A DNA stretch of 64,000 nucleotides, taken from positions 1 to 64,000 of the forward strand of contig CAWBEY010000005.1 of NCBI GenBank assembly GCA_963788015.1. Direction: 5' to 3'. Positions 1 to 10,437 of the stretch are shown here, piece after piece. The stretch is from JBBRHH01 sp963788015. Lineage in GTDB: Bacteria; Planctomycetota; Phycisphaerae; Tepidisphaerales; Tepidisphaeraceae. The translations under genes and the position numbers were made by a program. The notes below the pieces were generated by a model, which did not search any database, was not told where the DNA came from, and worked only from the letters and a program-made list of their open reading frames with translations. Each line of letters opens with the position of its first letter. Position 1 is the stretch's first letter.

Positions 1-977
1 CCTCGGCCGCGTCCAGCGGAAGTTCCTCCACAAATGCGATGGCCGATTGACGCTGCTCTTGCAGATGCAATCGCCCCGCAGCGCAAATGCGCGCTCCAGC
101 CTCCGCCAGCGTCAATGCCCGCGGCTCCAGCTTCAGATGCGCGGCGGCAGCGGGATCGGCCACACTGGCAGACCCGATCGCATCCAGTGCGCTCACGCGC
201 ACATTCAGCGACGTGTCATCTCGATCCAGCGCCGCGGCCAATGCCGCCGTAGCCTCCTTCTGAAAATCGCCGTGCTTCAGGTAATCGGCCTCAAACAGAT
301 GTTGCAGCGAGTTTGCGGCGGCCGTGCGCTGGGCGGAAGAGTCCGAAGCCAGATGCGGCTTAATCGCAGCCAAAACATTCGGCGACTGCACCGCCAAAAG
401 CGCCCGCCGATCCAGCGCCGCCAGCAAAGCCACCGCGCCAGCCCCCTGGCCGTCGGTAAAGCTTGCCAGAAGAACCGCCACCTTCTTGCCCCGGTCATGT
501 TCGTTCAGACTCACCAGAAGCACTGCACTGCCTGCACCAGCGGATCTTTTTCGTCAGCCAGCGGCGCCAAATCCTCCGGCCGTTTCCCCATCGCTCCTGA
601 ACATACCCCACATCCGACCGGCCCAGGATCAGCAACCGCAACTGGCCTTTCTCAATCCGCGACTGTCCCTCGCTCGGACCATAACGCCCCAGATCCTGAC
701 TGGTCAGCGAAAGCACCTCGCACAAAAACGCCCTTGAGTGTTCGCACCGGCTGAAACTTAAACTGCTGCGAAACCGATTCCCCCTTGCCGCCATGAACGA
801 TCCGTTCCTCGCTCACGTCACTCACCCGCACCACCAACACCAGATCACTCGATGCAAGCGCAGATTCAAGATCGAGATTCAAAAACCATTCCCCCTTGGC
901 GTGCCACGGTTCCAGCACAGTGCAGTAGGCAAAGAGTCACGGCTAAAACGATCAGACCGAAGTGGCGCAAGTGCCAT
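1..977 (-). pseudogene. HEAT-like secreted protein, frame-broken, cut by window edge
   Basis: No single frame spans this gene, but consecutive pieces on the minus strand read as one protein. A hydrophobic leader (FGLIVLAVTLCLLHCAG, about 965-915) is followed by a beta-rich part containing DLVLVVRVSDVSEE (about 850-800). After a frame change near 720 comes LSLTSQDLGRYG, and from 499 down to base 2 an open frame of Ala/Leu-rich helical repeats (VAVLLASFTDG, ALDAIGSASVADPAAAA) resembling HEAT or Armadillo repeats. At least three frame changes are needed (near 895, 720 and 590-510), and the leader has no in-frame ATG; the ATG at 977 is one frame off. The C-terminus lies outside the window. It could be a real pseudogene or an error-rich stretch. 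Function is unknown beyond probable export and a repeat scaffold. Confidence 0.45.
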
Positions 978-1061
978 GGCAGGTCCTTTGCGTTAGGATG
1001 TGAAATCCAGAGGCGACTGTAGTACCGTCGGCGACTCCCCCGCAAGCTTCAACTTTGTAAC

Positions 1062-1676
1062 ATGTTTGCAAACAGGCCCATCATCGGAATCTCCGGCGGC
1101 ATCGGCAGCGGCAAGACCTTCGTCGCCCAGCTGTTCGGTGAACTCGGATGCCTGGTCATCAACTCTGATCAACAGGTGGCCCAGGCGTATCTTCGACAAG
1201 ACATAAAAGATACGTTGCGGGCGTGGTGGGGGGGTCAGGTCTTCAATTCAGACGGGCAGGTGAATCGTCGAGCCATCGCCCGTAAAATCTTTGATGACGA
1301 TGTCCAGCGCCGCCGGCTCGAAGGTTTGCTCCACCCGCTGGTGATGCAAATGCGGGATGACGCCATGGCCGTCGCCTCTAATAATCCAGCCGTTCTTGCC
1401 TATGTGTGGGATACGCCCCTATTATTTGAAACCGGCTTAAACCACGATTGCGACGCGCTGGTCTTCGTCGAGGCGCCCCGGGAGGTGAGGCTTGAACGAC
1501 TGACGACGCAGAGGCGGTGGGACGAGGCCGAACTTTTTAAGCGAGAAAAATTACAATTGCCTCTGGACAACAAGCAGGAAATGTCCGACTATAACATTCG
1601 AAACACCGCTGGTGCGGACCAGGTTCGCATCCAAGTCCGAGAGGTACTTTCCCGTATACTCGCGAATGTGAAGTGA
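1062..1676 (+). CDS. coaE: Dephospho-CoA kinase
   Basis: Catalyses the last step of coenzyme A synthesis, ATP-dependent phosphorylation of the 3'-hydroxyl of dephospho-CoA, in the cytosol. The 204-residue length is normal for the family. The P-loop GISGGIGSGKT lies at about residues 9-19, followed by INSDQQVAQ where CoaE proteins carry the conserved (N)xDxxA substrate-side motif, then LLHPLV and a C-terminal half with VFVEAPREVRLERL typical of the NMP-kinase-like lid region. The ATG at 1062 is followed at once by conserved sequence; no good Shine-Dalgarno precedes it. It lies about 400 bases upstream of rho on the same strand. Confidence 0.93.
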   Translation: MFANRPIIGISGGIGSGKTFVAQLFGELGCLVINSDQQVAQAYLRQDIKDTLRAWWGGQVFNSDGQVNRRAIARKIFDDDVQRRRLEGLLHPLVMQMRDDAMAVASNNPAVLAYVWDTPLLFETGLNHDCDALVFVEAPREVRLERLTTQRRWDEAELFKREKLQLPLDNKQEMSDYNIRNTAGADQVRIQVREVLSRILANVK

Positions 1677-2055
1677 ACCAACTGCCCGAAAGGGCCCTCG
1701 CAAGCCCCGAAAGTATCAGCTCCGTGAAGTGCCGTCTAAAGTTTCCCCTAGGTCTGTCAGCAGTCGGGGCGAACCCACGGCGCATTCGGACAGTAATGTA
1801 TCTGTAACCCCTCCAGCTTGTTTTCGATGCCTGCCCGTCAAGATGAAGCCGCGATCAGACAGTCGCGGCCAAATCCCCTCAATGATCTTCGACAGCCCGT
1901 CGGAGCCAGAAGGATACGCGGGGCGACGATTTTTCGATCAATGATTTGAAATGGATTGACAGCGCGACAATGTTGGCGGCCCCCGAGAAAAGGGTGTCTC
2001 CCGTCAGCGCCATAGCCGAAACCAACCCTTTAAACCTTTACTAACCCTACCTTTC
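1677..2055 (+). other. Non-coding gap between coaE and rho (probable rho leader)
   Basis: About 380 bases with no convincing reading frame on either strand; the short open frames here share no family features. The stretch probably carries the rho promoter and 5' untranslated leader. I saw a TTGACA-like hexamer at 1956-1961 but no matching -10 at proper spacing, so I do not call a promoter. Rho leaders in other bacteria are often autoregulated; nothing here proves that. Confidence 0.4.
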
Positions 2056-2061
2056 AGGAGG
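2056..2061 (+). promoter_or_regulatory. Strong Shine-Dalgarno of rho
   Basis: AGGAGG lies 10 bases before the ATG at 2072. It is one of the few consensus ribosome binding sites in this window and fixes the start of rho. Confidence 0.8.
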
Positions 2062-2071
2062 CAAGAGCCAC

Positions 2072-3715
<1,644 letters not shown>

Positions 3716-3746
3716 GTTTATTCCTCTTGATCGCCATTGATCGAAG

Positions 3747-3776
3747 AAGCCCCGGTCTGAAATACCGGGGCTTTTT
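3747..3776 (+). terminator. Intrinsic terminator of rho
   Basis: A perfect 10-bp stem (AAGCCCCGGT / ACCGGGGCTT, 3747-3756 and 3764-3773) with a 7-base loop runs into a T tract. It lies 31 bases after the rho stop codon. Confidence 0.9.
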
Positions 3777-3781
3777 CTGCA

Positions 3782-4180
3782 ATGACGCGGCAGCCAAGGC
3801 GGGGCGAATTGATTTCGTCCGGCGTGAATGTTGTAGAGATTGATCTCGTTCGCCAGGGCAACTGGCGCGCCCTGCTACGCCCCCATGTCTGCCCGCTACA
3901 AGCCGCCACCCCCTATCGGGTCACTATCCATCTGCCCAGCGATCCGGCGCGGCCTACCTGCACCCAATCGGCCTCCAACAACCCCTGCCCAACGTCCAGG
4001 TGCCATTACGCCAGAACGATCCGCGCGTCACGCTCGATCTTCAGGCGCTCATCGAGAACGCCTACATCAATGGCCGATACGCCACCTAGGATCGACTACC
4101 GTCAGCCATGCGAACCACCCCTGGACGAACCCGAATCAGCCTGGGCAAATGATCCTCTCATCAAGGCAAGCCGCCGTTGA
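3782..4180 (+). pseudogene. DUF4058 family remnant, 5'-truncated and frameshifted
   Basis: The reading starts only 5 bases after the rho terminator with SSGVNVVEIDLVRQGNWR and PYRVTIHLPSD, matching the middle of DUF4058 proteins. The frame then moves near 3950 to YLHPIGLQQPLPNVQVPLR and TLDLQALIENAYINGRYA, ends at a stop, and returns near 4085 to RIDYRQPCEPPLDEPE, the usual family C-terminus. Family members are about 250 residues long; the N-terminal half is missing and there is no room for it upstream. Two frame changes plus a missing half point to real decay rather than sequencing error alone. DUF4058 has no known function and is common in cyanobacteria and planctomycetes. Confidence 0.7.
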
Positions 4181-4227
4181 CTGCAACGCCCTTCAGCGCA
4201 ATGTGCGCCAGCACCGCCTCTCACGCA

Positions 4228-4707
4228 TCACTTCTTCTTCAACACATACTGCCCCCGCTCGCAACTGATCACAAATCGCTCCACGCACGCCTTCAAATCC
4301 TCCCACTTCTGACGGATCGTGTCGGCCTCCTTGGTGTCGATGGCCGCGTCGTCCTCGAACGATTCCGTCACCGCATCGAGCAGCTCGCTGAAATCGCGCA
4401 CCATGCTCCGGGTCTCGCCGAAGATCGTCTCCTCCAGACTCTTCCGCAATTCCGGCACCGGATTCGACACAAAAAACCCGTCTGCCTGATTACACAGCCA
4501 CCGCACCAGCCGGATGTCCTTGGTCAAAAGATACATCTCGCGCACCCGGTCCAGCGGGTTCTTCGCACCGCTCTGCTCTGGATCTTCCTTCTCGGCCGGC
4601 GGTTCGCACCACTTATAAACCAGCGCCGGCGAAACCCTCAGCGCCGCCGCCACCGCCTTCACACCCTGCTCCTCAACCGCCTGCCGAATCACTTCATAAG
4701 ACTTCAT
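4228..4707 (-). CDS. HTH protein resembling phage CII-type regulators
   Basis: The 159-residue protein begins MKSYEVIRQAVEEQGVKAV and has a helix-turn-helix at about residues 8-35 (VKAVAAALRVSPALVYKWCE), followed by a helical C-terminal half with ETRSMVRDFSELLDA and a Lys-rich tail. The layout, with an N-terminal HTH that reads the DNA and a helical oligomerisation domain, resembles the CII/CP76 group of phage regulatory proteins. No phage genes are nearby, so it may be a domesticated regulator. It is divergent from the PQQ-like gene, with about 125 bases between starts, so it could act on that promoter; this is inference. The exact family is uncertain. Confidence 0.6.
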   Translation of the reverse strand: MKSYEVIRQAVEEQGVKAVAAALRVSPALVYKWCEPPAEKEDPEQSGAKNPLDRVREMYLLTKDIRLVRWLCNQADGFFVSNPVPELRKSLEETIFGETRSMVRDFSELLDAVTESFEDDAAIDTKEADTIRQKWEDLKACVERFVISCERGQYVLKKK

Positions 4708-4831
4708 GACATGATTCTACACCCGAGCCTCCGCCCGCACACGTTCGCTGGAAGATGATGTAAATGCCAATGACAGTCGAACCAAGGTAAACTCCAGGAC
4801 ATGCGCCACCTTCCTCTGCGGGTCCATCCTC

Positions 4832-6799
4832 TTGCTGACTTGCTCATGGGCCACTGCCGCCGCCCCTCTCGGCTGGCGCGGCGACGGCACCGGCATCTAT
4901 CCCGATGCCTCGCCTCCAATAAGCTGGGGCCGCTCCATCGCCGGCGTCTCAGGCCTCCACTATTCCGCCGACAAGCCTGCCGATGGCGTCACCGGCGCCG
5001 CCATGCCCGATGGCGTCGTGCGCGAGTGGCTTATCCTCGGTCCGGTCGTCGCAAAGCAACCTGATCAGGACGTCCTCCCTGACGAATCAATCCTCAACCC
5101 AGAATCAGGCCAGGAGGCAGGGGGACAAAAATGGCGCAAGGTCACTCTCGACTCCGCCTACCTCAACTTCACCACCTTGTGCGGCAAACCCACCGACGTC
5201 GGCGTCGCCGCCTTCGCCTTCACCCACGTCTATTCCGCCACCGGCGGCCTCTTTCGCCTCGGCTTCACCCGGCCCGGCGGCAATCTCCGCGTCTATCTCA
5301 ATGGCAAAAAGCTCGGCGGCGGCAATCGCATGACCCTCGACCTCGCCAAAGGCTGGAACCATCTCCTCCTCCGCCTCTTTCCCGGCGAAAACGATTGGTA
5401 TGCCGTCCCCGTCTTCCAGGGCCGCGGCCCATGCCAGTACGAAGAACACGCCATCGCCTGGCGCACGCCCCTCCCCGGTATCCATTTCGCCTTCTACGGC
5501 GGCGGCATGGGCGTCGGCTCTCCCGTGGTGGTCGGCGACAAGCTCTACCTCCAGAGCGAACCTCACGATCTCATCTGCCTCGACAAAAAAACCGGCAAGC
5601 TCCTCTGGATCGAGCGCGCCGGCTACTTCGAATCCGCCACCGACGACGACAAGAAACAGCCCGCCTATCAAGAGGCTCAAACAACCGCAACGAAGATCGA
5701 CGCCCTCAATGCCATCTTCATCAAAGGCGCAGCCACCCAAGGCCAGATGGAAGACAAAAACCGCCTCGAAGCCGAGTTGCGCAAGCAGATGAAAGCGGTG
5801 GATGGGAAAAAATACCCCTCCACCCCCGTCCCGGACGTCGGCTTCTCCGGCTTCACACCCTGCACCAATGGCCAATTCATCTACGCCTGGTTCGCCGACG
5901 GCGTCAGCGCCTGCTTCGATCTCAACGGCAAGCGCCAATGGATTCGCGTTAACCAGCGCGCTCCCGTCGAGCACGGCTTCTCCTCCTCGCCCCTTCTCAT
6001 CGACGGCAAGTTCATCGTCTTCATGCGCGACCTCCTGGCCTTTGACGCCCAGACCGGCACGCCCGTCTGGCAAACACCCATCGTCAGCGCTACGGGTTTC
6101 AACACCGCCAACTTCATCCACGGCTCGCTGGTCGCGGCCGCCGTTGGCAAAACGCCGCTGGTCGTCCTCGGCAACGGCGTGATCGTCCGCGCCAGTGACG
6201 GAAAGATCGTCTACCAGGAAACCAAAGGCGACACCCAGGCCGTCCCCTCCCCGGTCGTCGCCGCAAATAATCTCTTCTTCGTCATCGGCAACCAGAACCT
6301 CACCATCCGCACCCTGCCGGCCACGGTAGGGGACTCAATCGACCCGCAATCGCGAAAGATCCCGATCGACATTTCCGATTTCCCAAAGCATTACCTCCCC
6401 TGGCATCTGTCGTCGCCCCTGGTCCACGAGGGCCTTGTTTATCTCGTCAACAACGCCGGCGTCCTCAGCGTCATCGATGCCGAGGCCGGGAAAGTTATCT
6501 ATCAGAAACTCCTCGACCTCAATGTCTTCCAGGATCACAACGAAGGCGCCGCCCGCGGCATCGGCATCAGCCCCATCCTGGCCGGCAATCACATCTACCT
6601 CATCGGGAATAGCGGCGCATCGCTGGTCATCGAGCCCGGCCGCGAATACCGCCAGATCGCGAAGAATAATATCGAAAATATTGCCCTGCCCGGCCATTGG
6701 TCCGAGCGCCAGGAACGCTTCGTCGCCAACCCCGTCGCCGATGGCAATCGCCTCTACCTGCGCGGCGAAGAAGCGATTTATGCCATCGGCGAAAAATGA
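4832..6799 (+). CDS. Secreted PQQ-like beta-propeller protein
   Basis: The protein of about 655 residues has repeated propeller blades with the PQQ/BamB-type signature (LICLDKKTGKLLWIERAG near residue 247; LLAFDAQTGTPVWQTP near 400; VSVIDAEAGKVIYQKL-like near 545). An N-terminal jelly-roll-like stretch (VYLNGKKLGGGNRMTLDLAKG, about 160-180) resembles sugar-binding or PA14-like modules. The only in-frame start is TTG at 4832, but in-frame upstream sequence CATFLCGSILLLTCSWATAAA forms a good signal peptide, and an ATG at 4801 is one base out of frame. A one-base error near 4803 would restore a start at 4801. The exported protein may bind a ligand or scaffold; no enzymatic residues are visible. 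serB begins 46 bases downstream, likely co-transcribed. Confidence 0.75.
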   Translation: MLTCSWATAAAPLGWRGDGTGIYPDASPPISWGRSIAGVSGLHYSADKPADGVTGAAMPDGVVREWLILGPVVAKQPDQDVLPDESILNPESGQEAGGQKWRKVTLDSAYLNFTTLCGKPTDVGVAAFAFTHVYSATGGLFRLGFTRPGGNLRVYLNGKKLGGGNRMTLDLAKGWNHLLLRLFPGENDWYAVPVFQGRGPCQYEEHAIAWRTPLPGIHFAFYGGGMGVGSPVVVGDKLYLQSEPHDLICLDKKTGKLLWIERAGYFESATDDDKKQPAYQEAQTTATKIDALNAIFIKGAATQGQMEDKNRLEAELRKQMKAVDGKKYPSTPVPDVGFSGFTPCTNGQFIYAWFADGVSACFDLNGKRQWIRVNQRAPVEHGFSSSPLLIDGKFIVFMRDLLAFDAQTGTPVWQTPIVSATGFNTANFIHGSLVAAAVGKTPLVVLGNGVIVRASDGKIVYQETKGDTQAVPSPVVAANNLFFVIGNQNLTIRTLPATVGDSIDPQSRKIPIDISDFPKHYLPWHLSSPLVHEGLVYLVNNAGVLSVIDAEAGKVIYQKLLDLNVFQDHNEGAARGIGISPILAGNHIYLIGNSGASLVIEPGREYRQIAKNNIENIALPGHWSERQERFVANPVADGNRLYLRGEEAIYAIGEK

Positions 6800-6845
6800 A
6801 TCCCGCCTTGTCTGTCTGCCGCTCATTCCTACAATCTCCACCTCC

Positions 6846-8072
6846 TTGCCCGACCCCACCCAGTCCATCCTGCTGCTCCACATTACCGGCGAAGACCGTC
6901 CCGGCATTACCGCCTCCCTCACCCGCATCCTCGGCCAGCACGACATCGAGATCCTCGACATCAACCAGACCGTCATCCACAAAACACTTCTCCTTGGCAT
7001 GCTCGTGCGCATCCCCGCCAAGGTCGAATCCACCTCCGTCCTGAAGGATGTGCTCTTCACCGCCCACCATGCCGATCTGCGCCTGCGCATCACTCCGGTC
7101 GATGACGATCAGTACGATGCGTGGGTCACCCGGCAGGGAAAGCCGCGCTACATCCTCACGCTCCTGGCCCGCCGACTCGCGGCCCGGCACATCGCGGCCG
7201 TTTCCGCCGTCATGGCCGAGCAGGACCTCAACATCGATATCATCACCCGTCTCTCCGGCCGGCCTCCCCGCGTCGAAGATTGCCGCCCGCGCCGCGCCTG
7301 CGTCGAATTTTCCGTTCGCGGCGAACCCAAAAACGAAGACGCCCTCCGCGCCGCCCTCATGCAAACCACTCACGAGCAGCCAATCGATATCGCCTGGCAG
7401 CGCGACAACATCTACCGCCGAATCCGCCGCCTCGTCGCCTTCGACATGGACTCCACGCTCATCCAACACGAGGTGATCGACGAACTGGCCCGCGAGGCGG
7501 GCGTTTATGAAAAAGTTTCCGCCATCACCGAGGCGGCCATGCGCGGCGAAATCGACTTCGACCAGTCCCTCCTTCGCCGCGTCGCCCTCCTCAAAGGCCT
7601 CCCCCAATCCACCCTGGAATCCGTCGCCCGCCGCCTCAACCTCACCGAAGGGGCAGAGCGCCTCATCCGCGCCCTCAAATCCTTCGGCTATAAAACCGCC
7701 ATCATCTCCGGCGGCTTCGCCTATTTCGGCCAACACCTCCAGCGCCGCCTCGGCATCGACTACGTCCGCACCAACGATCTTGAAATCGACGCCGGCCTCC
7801 TCACCGGCCGCGTCAAAGGCGAGATCATCAACGCCCAGCGCAAGGCCCAGCTGCTGGAATCCATCGCCGCCCAGGAAAATATTTCCCTCCAGCAAACCAT
7901 CGCCGTCGGCGACGGCGCTAACGATCTCCCCATGCTCGCGGCCGCAGGATTGGGCATCGCCTTTCACGCCAAGCCCCTCGTCGCCCAAAGCGCAAAACAC
8001 AAGATCTCCACCCTCGGCCTCGACTCCATCCTCTATCTCATCGGCGTCCGCGATCGGGATGTAGTGGAGTAA
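6846..8072 (+). CDS. serB: Phosphoserine phosphatase with N-terminal ACT domains
   Basis: Hydrolyses O-phosphoserine to serine, the last step of serine synthesis. About 408 residues from the TTG at 6846: two ACT-like regulatory domains (ILLLHITGEDRPGITASLTR, then YILTLLARRLAARHIAAVSA) followed by a HAD phosphatase. HAD motif I is FDMDSTLI (nucleophile and acid Asp), motif II IISGG, and motif IV GDGANDLPML. The tandem-ACT form of about 400 residues is known in actinobacteria and planctomycetes, where serine can inhibit through ACT. The open frame extends upstream inside the PQQ-like gene, so the start is chosen at the first start codon after that gene's stop. It overlaps the convergent methyltransferase gene by about 35 bases. 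Confidence 0.9.
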   Translation: MPDPTQSILLLHITGEDRPGITASLTRILGQHDIEILDINQTVIHKTLLLGMLVRIPAKVESTSVLKDVLFTAHHADLRLRITPVDDDQYDAWVTRQGKPRYILTLLARRLAARHIAAVSAVMAEQDLNIDIITRLSGRPPRVEDCRPRRACVEFSVRGEPKNEDALRAALMQTTHEQPIDIAWQRDNIYRRIRRLVAFDMDSTLIQHEVIDELAREAGVYEKVSAITEAAMRGEIDFDQSLLRRVALLKGLPQSTLESVARRLNLTEGAERLIRALKSFGYKTAIISGGFAYFGQHLQRRLGIDYVRTNDLEIDAGLLTGRVKGEIINAQRKAQLLESIAAQENISLQQTIAVGDGANDLPMLAAAGLGIAFHAKPLVAQSAKHKISTLGLDSILYLIGVRDRDVVE

Positions 8073-8888
8073 GCCCGCGCTTCCGGAAACAAATCCCATA
8101 AACCAAAAAGCTCCGCAGCAGACCCAAATGCCATAACCACGGCCGCGTAAACGTCAAACCCTCTATCTTCCGAAACAACTGCGTATCCGCGATAAATGCC
8201 TCCCGCATCGCTGGCGGATCAAGCCCCACAAACCCGCGCCCATTACCAATCACTCTCTTCAAAACGTCGCCAAGATCCCCTTCCTGCACCTGCGCCAGCC
8301 CGGCCACGACATCCGAAGAAACCAGATCAATCCCCAACACCCCACAACCCCCGGGAGCCATCAGCCTCGCCATCAACCGCAAATGATTTACGCGGATCTC
8401 CTCCACAAGCGGCATCAACCGCGGCAAATCCCCGCTCAGCGGCTTCCGCACCGGCTCAATCAATTGTGAGAGCACGCACGGCGAAAGCACGACATCAAAC
8501 GACCCATTGCCAATCGCCCCCGCGTCCTCCGCCCGGCCTATCTCAAGCAGATCGACTGGTGCATGAACATGAAGATTAGAAAGCCCCTCCACCTTTTGCC
8601 GCGTCACCGCCCGCCCCAGCGCCTCCGCATCCAGATCAACCAGATGGACTTCGCCAAACGTCCGCGTCGCCCACTGCAAATCCAGATCGTTACAATTCCC
8701 CGCCCCCAGCACACAAAGTCTCCCCCCGCCCCAGGCAGAATCAACTGCTCCAGCTTCCGCCGGTGCGACTCAAAAAGCCGCCACTGGCCGCAGGTCATCC
8801 GATTCTGCCGAACCTGTTCCAGAATCAACCCGTCGTCGGCCGCCAAGGCGTTCTCCCTCACCTGACCGGATCGGCCGGATGCCGCCAC
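8038..8888 (-). CDS. SAM-dependent methyltransferase-like protein, one frameshift
   Basis: The N-terminal piece (LILEQVRQNRMTCGQWRLFE, about 8825-8770) is in one frame and the rest in another; the join lies in a C/G homopolymer near 8715. The bridged protein has motif I VLGAGNCNDLDL, motif II VHLVDLDAEAL, and FDVVLSPCVLSQL, a class I methyltransferase Rossmann layout. The C-terminal part (FRKIEGLTFTRPWLWHLG) is seen in small uncharacterised methyltransferases. The substrate is unknown. Its start overlaps the stop of the Gfo/Idh/MocA gene, suggesting translational coupling. The most likely cause of the break is an indel in the assembly. Confidence 0.65.
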
Positions 8889-10207
8889 GGCCCACGATAC
8901 GGCCGCTTCATCAAGCCATTGGCCTCCGGATCATTCGCAATCTCCCCTTTGTTCGCATCCCACGTCAGCGTTCGTCCCAGCTTCATCGACAGGTTCGCCA
9001 GGATGCAGCTGGCCGTCGAGATATACCCCTCCTCAATGTCGGCCACCGGCTTCCCGCGCGAAGCAATGTTCGCCAGCAAGTCCTTCATGTGCGCCCGAAT
9101 GGCCGGCGCGACATGCTTCTCCAAGTCCTTTTCCGTCTTGTCCTCTGGAAACTGCTCCAGCTCGTAAGTCACGTCCTTGTGAATCGCATCCTTCCCGTTG
9201 GCCGACACGAAATCGTAACTCATCACGCTCGCCTTCAGCGTTCCCTTGTCCCCATAAAACGTCGCGCCCCACGGATACTTCGGATCGGGCGCGTCTCCCC
9301 ACGTCCGGTGCTGCCACACCACCTGCACCTCCGGAAACTCAAAGGTCGCGCTCTGCGTATCCGAGATATTCGCCTTGGCCCCCTTGTCCACCAGAATTCC
9401 CCCATCCGATCCCACCCGCGTCGGCCATCCCAATCCCATCATCCAGCGCGTCATGTCCAGCATGTGCACGCACATGTCCCCCACGATCCCGTTGCTGTAT
9501 TCCATGAACGCCCGCCACCCGCGCGGGTGGACGATCTTGTTATAAGGTCGCATCGGCGCCGGCCCCGTCCACATCTCATAGTCCAAATTCTCCGGCGGCT
9601 TCTCATCCGGCGGATTCGAGCCGTTGCGCATGTGGTAATAACAATAAATCTCCACCAGCCCGATCTTCCCCAGCCGCCCCTCCTTGATGATCTTTTCCCG
9701 CGCCTCCACCAGATGCGGCGTGCTGCGACGCTGCGTCCCGATCTGTACCACCTTCTTCGTCCGCCGCGCCGCTGCCAGCATCGCCTGCCCTTCGCTGATG
9801 TCGATGCTGATGGGCTTCTGGCAATAAACGTCCGCCCCCGCCTCCACGGCCGCGATCATCGGCAAGGCGTGCCAGTGGTCAGGCGTCCCCACCAGCACGA
9901 TGTCCAGGTCCTTCTCCTTAAGCAACTCCCGATAATCAGCATACGTCCGCGGCTTCTTCTTGCTCGCCTGCCGCGTCGCAACAAGCTCGGCCGCTTCGCT
10001 CAGCATCTGCTTGTCCACATCGCAAAGCGAAACCACTTCCACCGGCGCAACCTGGATCAGGCGAAGCAGATCACACTTCCCATACCACCCCGACCCAATC
10101 AGCCCCACCCGCATCGGCTTCTGATCCGTCGCATACGCGACATATCCCCCAAGACCCGACGCCATCAACCCAGCAGCACTGGCCTTCAAAAATTCGCGGC
10201 GGTTCAT
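8858..10207 (-). CDS. Tat-exported Gfo/Idh/MocA family oxidoreductase
   Basis: A NAD(P)-dependent sugar or inositol dehydrogenase-type protein of 449 residues. It starts at MNRREFLKASAAGL, a textbook twin-arginine signal, so the ATG at 10207 is chosen over an in-frame upstream start. The Rossmann motif VGLIGSGWYGK is near residue 35, VGTPDHWHALP near 115, and the catalytic region QKPISID near 140 corresponds to the EKP motif with Glu replaced by Gln, as in many planctomycete members. The C-terminal half has NGIVGDMCVHMLDMTRWMMG. Proteins of this type are greatly expanded in planctomycetes and are thought to work on sugars in the periplasm; the substrate here is not predictable. Confidence 0.9.
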   Translation of the reverse strand: MNRREFLKASAAGLMASGLGGYVAYATDQKPMRVGLIGSGWYGKCDLLRLIQVAPVEVVSLCDVDKQMLSEAAELVATRQASKKKPRTYADYRELLKEKDLDIVLVGTPDHWHALPMIAAVEAGADVYCQKPISIDISEGQAMLAAARRTKKVVQIGTQRRSTPHLVEAREKIIKEGRLGKIGLVEIYCYYHMRNGSNPPDEKPPENLDYEMWTGPAPMRPYNKIVHPRGWRAFMEYSNGIVGDMCVHMLDMTRWMMGLGWPTRVGSDGGILVDKGAKANISDTQSATFEFPEVQVVWQHRTWGDAPDPKYPWGATFYGDKGTLKASVMSYDFVSANGKDAIHKDVTYELEQFPEDKTEKDLEKHVAPAIRAHMKDLLANIASRGKPVADIEEGYISTASCILANLSMKLGRTLTWDANKGEIANDPEANGLMKRPYRGPWRHPADPVR

Positions 10208-10331
10208 GCAGGTGCTCCCAAGCGTATTGAACAGGCAATCCAATGATTTGACGCGCCAAGCAATCTACTCACCCGCCCCGCCCCCCGCCAGTGCCGCGAC
10301 CAAACGTTACACGCGCACGTCACGCGAAAAC

Positions 10332-10365
10332 GTAGCACGGGCGTCCCGCCCGTGGCCTTGGCTAC
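10332..10365 (+). repeat. Palindromic intergenic element
   Basis: A perfect 8-bp inverted repeat CACGGGCG / CGCCCGTG (10336-10343 and 10347-10354) with a 3-base spacer is framed by GTAGC and GCTAC (10332-10336 and 10361-10365). It resembles short dispersed palindromes (GTAGC...GGGCGTC...CGCCC...) found between genes in planctomycetes and verrucomicrobia. It lies in a 230-base gap between two minus-strand genes. Confidence 0.6.
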
Positions 10366-10376
10366 TAGCCGAAATC

Positions 10377-10417
10377 TCGGTGTCTTCCTCCGTGCCTCCG
10401 CGCCTCCGTGTTAATTC
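10377..10417 (+). repeat. CCTCCGTG-type dispersed intergenic repeat
   Basis: Short tandem units of the form CCTCCGTG / CCTCCGCG occur three times. A related stretch occurs at 62983-63018. Such phrases are recurrent in intergenic DNA of GC-rich bacteria; no product or role is known. Confidence 0.45.
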
Positions 10418-10437
10418 CTCTTTCCAAAACCCGAGAC

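Noticed and set aside
1946..1971. Promoter TTGAAA/GACAAT before rho
   Set aside because: Spacing of 14 bases is too short and the second box is weak.
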